Positions 23,401-35,323 of a DNA stretch of 64,000 bases are shown in pieces (positions within the stretch are counted from its first letter, which is position 1; each line of letters begins with the position of its first letter). Location of the stretch: positions 31,964,956-32,028,955 of the forward strand of contig CM049318.1 in NCBI GenBank assembly GCA_026874595.1, in the 5' to 3' direction. Position numbers and translations under genes: made by a program. The notes under the pieces were generated by a model. It was given only the letters and a program-made list of their open reading frames with translations. It was not told where the DNA came from and ran no database searches. This DNA is from Sipunculus nudus. Its lineage: Eukaryota > Annelida > Sipuncula > Golfingiida > Sipunculidae.

Positions 23401-26400
23401 TCGGCAAATTCAAGTAAATGAGGTCCGTCTTCATCGAAATATTTTTGTAATTATAAATCTTTCAGTGAATCGGTCATTTAACATTTAGGGACTTTGCTCT
23501 GTCCCTACATCATCAATAGTGGTGTTTTATCGGTATAAATAATGGAAAATGAGGAAATATGTTTATGGGGTCCGGGGACCGTGGGGTTCGGGTTTTACAC
23601 ACTACCCTGCATTCACTACCGCTCGGAAAATTTTCATTCTTTGAAAGAACCCCCTTTTGAGCATTTTCCTCACGCGAGATCTCCTTGTTCACAATAGACC
23701 TTTTCGCTGCGCGGAGGTTGCCTTTTGAGAAGGGATCACCAATGGGGATTTTTTCGGGCCGGTCACCGCAAATTTAAGAAAAGCCCAGATAGGGCCCCCG
23801 GAGAAAAATTCTGTCCCGCCATCAAACACTCTATGGCCATTGTGTTACAAGGCCCGAAGACACAAAGAAAAGAGGCGCCCGCGGGGGAGCAAATATTAAA
23901 ATTATTAATTATGCAGGCAATACGCAAATATTGCAAATAAAAGGGGGCGGAATCTCTTCGGACAAACCCAGAGCATATGTATGTCGAAAATCACGGCAAC
24001 CCGTACGGCGGTATCAGAGGAGATACGGAAAATCACAAAAATCGCCTTACGCTATTAATATATAGATTCCCAAATATCGTTTTGGATCGACACTAAATGC
24101 CATGGTGGTTAAACGAGACACGTCTAATAGCACGTTCCAATCATAACGTTAAATAAAGCAGTCACTGGTAGATCTACTGGTAAAACGACAACTGTAACCA
24201 TGATAAATCCAACATAAAAAACATGCGGATGTAAAAGAGACTTTCTTGATGCGTTTTTTAACGAATGCACGACTCGTTAATACCACTGGCTGTCCCCCCT
24301 GGATTATACCGCACCAAGTCCAATTTGGCTTGCGTCCGTGGAGTAACATCTTTGTTTACATAAAAGTATCTCGGTAGTGGTTTTACGTGCCAAGAGTACT
24401 TTTTCACAATGAATCTTGCTGTGCTTTCTGCCACTGAAAAAAATGATTCTTTCTTGATCAGTTGTCTGAAAGGTTTAGTCAGTTGAGATACATTTGGTAT
24501 AAATTACCTGGGCCAAATTATCATATCTAGCAAGCGTTGTACTGCTGTTTTGTCTTCTGGTACCGGCAGGTGCTGAATAGCATGTGCCTTCTCTTGGTCT
24601 GAAATTTGCCCTGTCTTTGATGTTGTGTGTCCGAAATAAGTATTTTTTTTTGTTTTGATCTTGCATTTTTCCCTTTCAGTTTAATTTTCTCAATTTTGCA
24701 TTTTTTATAAGACTAGTTTGAGGCGATTGTCATGTTCTTGTTCTGGTCATCCGAAAACGAAAATGCCATCAGCGTATTTGGGAACCCCGTCGTTGTTTTC
24801 AAAGATGTGACTGATTTTCCTCTGGAAGACCTCTTGGGATGAGATGATACAAAATAATAAAATTAGGAATTTATACCGCCCAAACAGTGTATTAAAGTTT
24901 GGGAGGATGGCAGTGGCCTCTGTTAGTTTATTGTGCAAATATCATGCTGAACAGTTCAGAATTGCGAAGTACCTGGCACCTGACAGATTGGCTTGTATAT
25001 CCTGAATGGTTGGTATTTCAAAGTGTTTCCTTTTGATGTGCTTGTTAAAGTCTCTAGGTTTGAGACATTCCCCTGGTGAGCCATTTTACTTTTCCTCGCT
25101 CACAATTGAGTTAACCCAGTCTGTCGGATGTTTTATTTTATCGTAACTCCCTTTTGGTTAATCTGTTCCATAAAATGCTAAAATAATTTTTTTCCAGTAT
25201 CTCATTTGTTTCTGCTTCCATAGATTCTTCTCTTTTGACAAGGTCCATTTTTATTTATGCTTGTAATACTAGGATCGGTGTTGATTTTCGATTTCCAATA
25301 TGGAAGTCCATCTGATGTGTAGTATCATTGTATTGGACTGGAAGCACAACTCTGCCAACTGTTTCAGACTTTGTTTATTGTACATTATTTGCTGTACACT
25401 GCTTTTTTGTCATGGTATCCACTCTTGCTTCCCCATTTTCCTGTACAAATTTACTGGGATGGTGCAAGTTTGTGCCCCTGTATCAAGTTAGAACTGTGTT
25501 ACAGTATCAGTACTTATCAGTAATGTTTAATACCTCTCCTGTTCATCACTAGACATGTCATATAATTCAATCACTTTTTTCTGTAGATAATATTGACTCT
25601 ATAACAAATGTGTTGTCATTACTGTCTTTTATATTCCCATCTTCTGATATGTTTTCTACACAGTGCACTTTTCTCCTTCCTATGTTTGGTTTGCTTTTAT
25701 CACGAATGCGTGTTCTGAAGCTTTCTGCAAAGTGATTGGGTTTGTTACATTTATTACACAACTTCGCAAATGCTGAACACTTTTTCGTGTGTGTTCTGAT
25801 CCGAATTTCGGACACTGAAAAACGGTATTCTTTTGTTTGCTCCATGTCTTTGATTGACACTTTTCTTCTGATCTTTTTACAGTGTTTGCATAACATGATT
25901 GGGCTTCAGCTCATGTAATTGTTTTGAGAATAGACTGTGGCAGTTCTGTCGATTTTGCTATAACTATTGCTTTGGTCAAGGTTAATTTTCTTACTCTAAA
26001 CAGTCTTTCTCTCGCTCTATCAAACCTTATGCCAATGATGATACGATCTTTCATAATGTCTTCTTTAAATTCACTATAGTGACATGCTTTGAACGAAGTT
26101 CTTATATCAGTGAGAAATGAAATTAATGCCTCACCTTCACGTTCTACATGCGTTCCAAAATTGTATCTACAATTATATTCTCCTGGTCTGAATTCTTTAA
26201 CTTGTACTTGTTAGCTTCTTGTATATCAAAGCTATAGTACATTGCAGTTGCTTCAGGTCCCGCTAAACTCAGCGAGAAAGCACTTTGCTTTCTTTCAGTT
26301 TTCCTTATCAAGTTCAGTTTTATAGAGCATTTCTAACAACCTTTGTAGCGCTTCAAACTTTCAGTTTTGTTTGCCGACAAATCAAACTGCTTAGGTTTTT

Positions 26401-27356
26401 GACATTCGGCGATTTTTAACATGATGGCGGCCTACCTGACACGACGTCTGCTTTGACTTTTCGTTGTCCTTTTTCTGTCAGCAAGGGTGATTATTTTTTG
26501 TGCAGTTCCTCATGTGCAGTTTCTTTGTAAGTCCTTTCTACCGTTAGCATATTGTTTGTATTGTGTGCTTATCCCTTTCTGTCACCATGTCATGTGTCAA
26601 TTATGAGACCAATTTATTACATATTTATGAGCTAGTAATCACCCATATGAACTGCCGTCCATTGCTGCCATCTGGTTGCGGCACTATTAACTATTATGAT
26701 GATTTGGAGCCCCCCCCCCCCCCCCCCGCTACAATTAAAAACCCAGCAATCATCCAACATATAATTAACCATGAACAATTACCCAATAGACAGTTATCCA
26801 TTTTTGCAGACATACATACTTACAAAAAATAGCATACATACTGTTTTTTTGACATTAATTAATTTACTGTGAAATAATGGATAGGCTACTTAATACCCCC
26901 CCCCCCCCCTTCTGCCTGCCAGATTCTAACGAGTAAAGCAACATTAACGATCAAAACCAAGCGATAATGGGGTCGCACATGGAATGTACAACTTTCAAAT
27001 GAAGTCAAAATCAGAGAAAAATATAGCAGGTGCCGATTAGTTGATGCTAATATTGAGCCGAAAGATAATTTTATGAAATCACATGTTGGAGATCTGGGGA
27101 TCTAGCTCAAACAATGACAGAACAGGGGAAAAATGGGCGATTTGTTATTCAGTGAACAACATTGGTGAAAAGATTAAAATCAGGTACAAATATATTTTGC
27201 CGTACATAAGGTATTTGTAAAATCTTGAGGTCTGTGGCAAACACGTAAAAAAAAAGCTATAAAGGAGAAAATAAAAAAATAAAATAGCCGTTTAGCACTG
27301 CATACGTCGCAGGCTTAATTCTCCTACGCATTTTATGCGGTCCTATCTATGCGGTC

Positions 27357-27419
<63 letters not shown>

Positions 27420-28407
27420 CATATACATATACAAATTGGGACTTGGTAACAGGTTGGTTGCACTTGCTTCTTTATATGCTTCCTGATGCCATCCAGGCCT
27501 TGTGTCTGCCGTACCTGGATGTGTTAGCATGCCAATCATTTGTTCGCACTCACTTGAGATTGATACACGGTTGTAGAACAGCCATTAACAGAACGCTCAC
27601 CGGGTTGGGGGGGGGGGCTGACTGTGAATAAGCTCACCGCTGCCTGACAGAGATATGAAGCCACAACTTTGAGTCTTGTGTTCTATCTCTAGACCACAGA
27701 AACGGATAAAAAGTAATAAAAACTAAATTCAGTTTACATTCAGCTTAACGTTGTTTCATTTTTTGTTAAGTATCTTAAATTCAAAATAAAAATATATGCA
27801 TCACAAATAAGATGTTTTACTCTTTTAATTAAATTTATTGCCAATCGGACGTCAGTTAAAGGATAACATTTTAAAACAATGTTTTGGTAGCACTTGGTAT
27901 GTTTATCAATTACCCATGATTGGCGACATCAATCTAAGACCATGCTTTCCTGCTACCGGACTAAAATGCACAAGGGGAACATTGCCGATATATAAAAGCG
28001 TAAGCATGGGTAATGTTATTTGTAACACCACTCTCGAGCCTCTTATTCACAAACACTTTATAAAAGTAAAGTAATACCTAAAATATAAAGGTACCTTTTC
28101 ATTCATATATTTTAATTGATTCTGTGATGAGCGAGGCTAGAGACTGGTGTTTCAAATAATATAACGCATTCTATATCCTTCACATATCATCAATATGATC
28201 CTCAAACGATACCTTCTTCTTGAGACAACAGTCTTTCTTTGGTAACCAGATACATACAAATGGAGAAATATAACTGCTGCAAAGGAAGATGAAGTCACGC
28301 CCGCTGATCGGTGGAGTCACACCACAGTGAAGTATCGGGAGAAGGTCTACCTGTGGGGAGGTTTTCCGCCAGACAACGCCCTCTGGTGTTTTGATTTAGG
28401 TATGATG

Positions 28408-28469
<62 letters not shown>

Positions 28470-30756
28470 TGTGTGTGTCTGACATTGTTATTATTATAAT
28501 TACAGATTGAATGTCAGGCTTAACGAGCAAAGACATGTCATATAACATGAATGAAAGAGCACATATGGGACATATCATATAATCACACATGGACAGTATT
28601 AATGATAATGAAACACGCACAATGGCACGAATAACATTTGATATTCATCATGTGGTCACCATGTATAACCGTAGCACTATTTAACACACCGTTAGCTTAA
28701 AATATAAATTGACCATTCTTGAAAATAAGAGACACCTATGTGGATTAAATATGGTATGACAGTTCAACGTTTTGCAAGAACACTTCGGTCTACAGTTTTG
28801 ATGAGATTAGTATAGGCCACTAATAAGCTGTCAACTTCGATCATGAAAAAAGTGGCCCATGTGCTTAAAACACAATTGTAGCCTTGATGTGATGACACCA
28901 CTTCCAATTGAACATATTTTTAAGTGATATATTGAAATTGCCTCAGTAACAGTATTACAGTTAAGTGAAAGTAATACACTTAAAGCAAGTATTAAAGTGC
29001 GTTACACAAATTCACATATACTATCCTTTAAAGTCCACACAGAGTGATCGCCCTACATTCGTTCTGTATTTAATGGCATTTAATCACCTCTTTTCATAAT
29101 TCTTCCGTCAATGACGGCCGGTTTCCACTAAAAATTTCATTTCTCCGTCTGTGTACGTTTTCCATAAAGGATCGCTGACATTTGTACAATCTGTCATCTC
29201 CGAGTATATAAAACAAATACATATTGATATATGTCTGTCATACTGCCGATGCAGCAGTAATACCCCAGGCTAGTAACCAATTCCTATTATGTTTTACAAT
29301 ATGTCCACTCTAATATCTGGCTTTGAGCACTGAATTGCCAATAGGGTTTTTTTTAAGAAAACTTGATATTTTTTTTGTATTTTAAACAGCTACTTTCAGC
29401 AATTTAAGCAATTCGTATCAATTAGTGTTTGGGAGTTTTACGACACCTGCTAAGAGTGTATTCTTTCGTATCTGGTCGTGTGTGTATGTGCGTTTGTTTT
29501 CTTTGTGTATTTGTTCACAACATAAATCACGCAATCGTGAAAAGGGGCTCCTCACTTAAGTAGATGGCAGGCTGATGTAGGGGCAAACACAGAGGCAGAG
29601 ATGGGCATTGGGCAGTCTATAAGCATATGTCCCATTGAGTATATCGCCTAATCTGTATCTATTTTCCTCGTATACTTTTAAGTTTGTCATAAAGCTTTTG
29701 ATAGGATATCACCATGACAAAGAAATGTGTTCTTTGGGCACATGCAACAGTGATTCAAGATACAAGCACAAAGATCACCTGAAGAGAACTGATGTTATGC
29801 CCTTTCAAAAGCCTAAGACCAACCTTGATAAGAGTAAACCACATCACCAACTGAATGTAGACAAAATTGACAAGTACAAATATATCTGTATAAAGGTATG
29901 TAATATTAGTTAACTATAATTTTTAAAATTGGGCATAACATATAGACACATACCTTCATAGTTTAAGTGCATACTTTGAAACAAATATTTTATTTTTTAT
30001 TATCAATTATCACTCGCCCAGTCTTCAGTGAAATCAGTAGAAGGGGCACCGACATAATATACGTGCAACGACATGCATTTTCAGAATATATGTCAGTAGG
30101 ACTGGCGCCAGTTGGACGGGTTTCAGTTAGACGGTACCTTTTGGACAGATCCGAGTCTTTTGGCACATGCAGTCTGACGGATCACGTTTTAACGCTATGT
30201 TATATTTACGTGATTTGATCACACTTAGGTATCCGGGGATTTAAATAATAATACTGTTAATGTGTGGGTCAAACACTGTTTAAGTATGAAATTTAATGCA
30301 AGCCATGATAACCACGTAAATCAATAACGATTCATAGCGTTATAATTTTTTTTGCGTTATCTTGCTTTTCCCTGACATCTCTTTTGTGGAATAGGAATAA
30401 TTGTATCCCAAATATTAACAGTTTCGTCAGAGTGCCAGAAACAAATTTGAAGCATTCATATGTCAAATACATAACCGACATCTAACTTAATAATCGACGT
30501 TTAATCGACATTTTCGACCAACTCAAGTGTGTATATGCAACATGCATGCGGTGAATTCTTACTGTTTATTCCAATATATCACATTATCAGTATACTCTAA
30601 TTTTGTCAGTACACAATTGTGCACATTTTCAGGAAGCAAGAATAGAAATGCAGTTTGGAAACCCCATGACATAGCTGGGATATATGATGCTGAAGCCTGC
30701 ACCTCCGATATAGTCACTGCACTTAAAAGGGAAGCTTTGCATACAGTAGTGTAAAG

Positions 30757-30816
<60 letters not shown>

Positions 30817-31652
30817 ATATATAGTCCTTTAATTATGTTACAGTGTCCATTGTTTAAAAACACAATATATAATAATATTCTGGGTACAAGTAAGAGATTT
30901 TGAAAACATAATGATGGTTAAAGGGCCTCTTCATGTTATGTATAAGAAAAATATAGTGTCCCCCTTAAAATAAGTTGTTCTACGGTACACAAGTTTTAAA
31001 AAAGTCAAAGGGGCGTGATCGGTGATACAAATATAAGCATAGACCCTATGCCACCTTATCTCCGTCTTGTCTTTAGACACAGAACACTGGTCCCGCCCTG
31101 ATGTCCGTGGTTCAGGACCAGAAGCCAGGTGGTGCCATTCAGCATGCGTCATCGGAGAAGACATGATCATCTTTGGTGGAAATAATGATTTGACTGATGT
31201 ATGTTGTATCAGAGTTTCATGTTCAAAACCACTTTCTACATCACTTTGTTTTCACTAAGCCTAAATTACAAAAATACAGTTTAAAATCGCCTTATTTATT
31301 CCGTAAAAACCTAATGTTTTGTCTAGGAAAACGCAGAGAGAATCACTTTTAACCGACCGATACATTTATTTTTTATATCGTATTTATTTGGAAAAATGAT
31401 GTTTCCTATTTAAAAGATGAGTCTAAACTTGCAAATATAATATTCGTTTTTGCCTCACAGAAAAAGCTGTGATAGATTATTCTTGTCACTAGGACCATTA
31501 AATTTTTTGCACAACATATTCCAACGAAATGCTGAAATTCATCCTTCATCGAGATTTTTAAAGGTACATCGCGGAATTTTCTGAGACCTCTTAGTAATTT
31601 TCTGAAATATCATAGAGATTCCCGAAATATATATATATAAATATAAATATAA

Positions 31653-31698
<46 letters not shown>

Positions 31699-34600
31699 CA
31701 ACTCTACAGTATAAATGTATACCTGGTAAGGTGCCATCTCGGGATGCTGGCTATGTAGCATGCATTGACTGTAAAATAAAGTCTTCTATACATTGGGTTC
31801 TTTAAACCTACATCTTTAAACCATACCATGTAACTTACCTTGCTATGTGGACATATATTTAGCAAAATTGAAACATTAATTATCTTTTGTGTTATATACA
31901 CATCTAGGCGATATAGATACAATTTTTACAAAAGCAATTGTTTATTTAGTATATGTTTAATAAAAAAATAATTTTGTAAATGATGAATAAAATTTTTTTC
32001 AATAAATATTGTTTGCCTGTTTCAGGATAAATGTAAAGACTTATGGATACTGAACCTCAATACCTACAAATGGAGGAAACCAGTGAGTACCGTATTTATT
32101 TGCAGAGATTCATTTTAACGATAACTCAGTGTTAATATTTAATATTTAGGTAAATTGAGAAAAAGTTATTTGGTTTCTACAACACAGATTTATTCAGAGA
32201 AAAATGCGTCACTGATTCTGTTTTTTAATGTAATAATAATCATGTTCCCATTTTATTCAGAAAATTATCATGTTTGCTCCTAGCTACTCCATGACCATGG
32301 TAACACAGACGGATTATAGAAATACATAGCCAAAATGATGCATGTTCAAAATGCATATACCTAATCAGGTATCCCTTTTTTAGGGTAACTGTTCATTATA
32401 CATGACCTTTCAAATCATTGTACTTATTCTTGTAAAGAAAAGCTATAGACGGAGATCCATTAAAGATAACAAAACGTACAGAATGGTATTGGCTGTCTGT
32501 AGAGGCTGTCATGTATAGAGGCATCGTCAGTTTTTTCAATACCAACGACTTCCAGGATGCAAACCAGGAATTTACGAATATCGCCGCCAGATGGCGCATG
32601 GTATCGGTACAATATATAATTAAATAAAATCACACTATGCCTCATATCTTTAAAAGTAGTAAACTGAACAAGCATTTCTCTGATCAGAAAAACTCCCAAT
32701 TTGCAAACGCGGATATATACACATATACTATAAGTCAAGTTTTTTTCGGTGGTATTCGAAAAAGCCTGGAACGGCGCAAATGACCAGCCGTTTATGACTC
32801 AGGAATGCTAGAACATGACACATTTTACAAACTATTACCCTGACAATTGCAAGGTACGACTGAAATGTTAGAAATTACAGAGTCCGGTTCTGCATTAAGT
32901 GGTTAAAGCTCCTGACGAAGATCAACCGGGTTGTCTGTCATTGTTTCGGCACCATGGCTCCGGTTATGATCTGCTAACTCCAACGTTTGCGGCACCTTCT
33001 CTTGGATTTCTGGTATGTAGAACGTCTCGCTGTCAAGGTAGCTTTCGCCCAAACATCAGTTACGCGGATGTCTTGCCAGTGGTGTCATGCAGCATGTTAC
33101 GAAAGTTGACAAGAAATGTTGGTCTTTGGTCTCAATAGATCGTTCGGATATCTTGCTGATACCTAATTTTACTAACTGGACTGCACGCTTGGCTAAGCTG
33201 GATGGCCTTGAATGGCCATTGTTGTTTGATAGTTTCTTGCCTTGCGGTCCAGCAGTGAATCTAGTTTTGCCCGTCACATATAGTTTCTTGGAAGGCATTC
33301 ATTCTTACAACACGTGGAGGTGCCTCATGGATCATAACTGGTTCCAAGGTGCCGCATTCAATACGCTTTCCGGGGTTGATACCATTGCAATAGCTCACAC
33401 CCAGGTAAGTAACTTCAACAACAATGAAGATACATTTGTCTTTATTCAACCCTTGAGAGTTTGTTTAGAACTCTCTCTAAATTACTCAGACGTGCATCCT
33501 ATGTTTCTCCGGTTAGTAGAATGTAGTCTAGATATGCATAAACAGACGGAATTCCTTGCAAAAATTGTCAACAATGGACTGGTATATTACACGCGCGAAA
33601 TGACTCCGAAGGAAGGACGGTTATACTCCCTTTGGTGTGTTAATAGTGACATATTTCTTTGAAATCTCTTCAAGCTCAATTTGTAAGTATGCAGTAACTT
33701 TTTTCTATGCTTCCCCCAGAATTTACGCCTTTTACTCTAAGTGTACCATGTGTATCCTCTGTCAACTCAGGGTATTGATCTAGCAATACCTGACATGAAG
33801 TATTACTGGTCTGGCTCATTGCATTAAAGTGACAGATCTCTCCCATTCTAGTCTAAATGACGCAGCCAATCACGCCCCATCACAAATCGACCCTCTCCTT
33901 GTACAACTGCCAATGGCAGTCGGCCAGACTGACCGTTTTATGAAGCAGCAACGTTGATGATCCATCAGACAGACATCGGTTATCCAGTATATGGTTGTAG
34001 CACATATTCCTCTGGTTGAAGAAAATGTTTGCTAAAGACTTCCTATTTACGAATGGCTCCCCCTGCAGATTTTTCTGGCTTAGATGAACCGTAATTTTTT
34101 CTAGGCCCAAAACCAGTCCCTAGACATATCCTGTCTGAGCTACGACACACACATTCCAGTTGGCCACGCCTATGACAAGCATTACAGAGTTTTGAAATGT
34201 TTGCAAGTGTTTGCTTTGTGGTTCTCATTTCCACATCTAAAAAACAAATTCTATCTGCTGTTTTCCCATGACTGAAAGTCTTACTGTATGCTGACATCTT
34301 AAAAAATGGTACAGTTCTTTCATCATATTCATTCAGCCAGTCCATGGCTGTCTTTACCTGTTATCTCCATAGACGCTTTGGTCTGAACAGCTTTAAATAA
34401 TGTTAAAACACGTTCGGGCAGCAGACGGCGCTTAATGGTCTCACAATTAAAGCCGACCACAAGCTGATCCATGAGACGCTCGTTTAGGTAAGTCCCAAAT
34501 TCACAGCTTCTGTGCTTAGCTGTGCGCGTCTTATTCGTAAGAAGCGTGAGAAGGACCACGTCACACCACTGCTCGAACAGCTCCATATGCTAACCGTCAA

Positions 34601-35273
34601 GTAACGCGTACAATAAAAAAATGCTGTTATATTAACCGCCATTTTGATGGCTCACTTCCATTTTATTTGTCTGAAAAAATAATAATCTATCGGCTGGCGA
34701 ACATCTTCTTAAGGTACCAAAGTGTAAATGAAAGTCGGTGGACTTTCCTTCCGTTTCATAGCCCCAAAAGTCTGGAAATCACTTTCTATTACATTTAGAA
34801 AATCTCCGATTCCTGTATCATTTAAAACTAATTTTAAAAAAAAGGATCTCTTCGGCAAGATTTTAGAAATTAATATGCATATTTTTTTTCACTTGGGTCA
34901 GGCATAGGGAGTAGATTTTATAAATTGTATACGGGTATGTGGGTATTCTCCATCGGAGAATAAGCGCTATTTAAATACCCCATATATTATTATTATTACT
35001 GCTCAGACGCCTTACTTTAATATATTCCTGAATTGATTCCCTTTAAGTTTGAAAGCGTTTCATAAAGGGAAACGTTCCACAATAACCAAGGGTCTGTGGC
35101 TAAAATGCGCATGCAGCGCTCCCATACCATGTTGCAAAGTTATTTCACTTAATGGCAGTGGCAACATAACGACTTATAGTATATGCTTTAATGGATCAAC
35201 TTATCTGTCTCTGGAAACAGCATTTGCTTCAAAGTAGAGGTGTAATCAATTCCTCTGTTTCCTAAAATGGGCC

Positions 35274-35323
<50 letters not shown>

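Larger units (their letters stand above)
21913..24066 (-). mobile_element. Helitron, non-autonomous, with captured DNA
   Basis: Seen on the minus strand: the 5' end is TCTATATATTAATAGCG and the 3' end is GGGTAATTGCTAG. A GTGC-GTA-GCAC hairpin lies about 10 nt before CTAG. Comparison with repeat copy 1 shows insertion exactly between A and T with no target duplication. These are the diagnostic Helitron features (5'-TC, 3' hairpin plus CTRR, A^T target). A second 5'-type terminus lies inside, ending at 22223. No Rep/helicase coding was found. Length is 2,154 bp. Confidence 0.8.
21850..24262 (+). repeat. Dispersed repeat R, copy 2 (split by the Helitron)
   Basis: Left piece 21857-21912 ends acaacatata. 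Right piece 24067-24262 starts ttcccaaatatcg and continues through the aataaagcagtcactgg unit once. The outer boundaries meet Gypsy sequence on both sides. Confidence 0.7.

Noticed and set aside
30527-30754. ORF tail after an acceptor-like ttttcag, possible extra exon
   Set aside because: No kelch signature, and exons 2 and 3 already join in phase with a continuous blade, so an exon between them would break it.
33087-33662. 191-codon plus-strand ORF, the longest ordinary-looking plus ORF in intron 4
   Set aside because: It is antisense to Gypsy palm and integrase pieces readable on the minus strand (EVTYLG, TGKTSA, FGRKLP), so the open frame is incidental.
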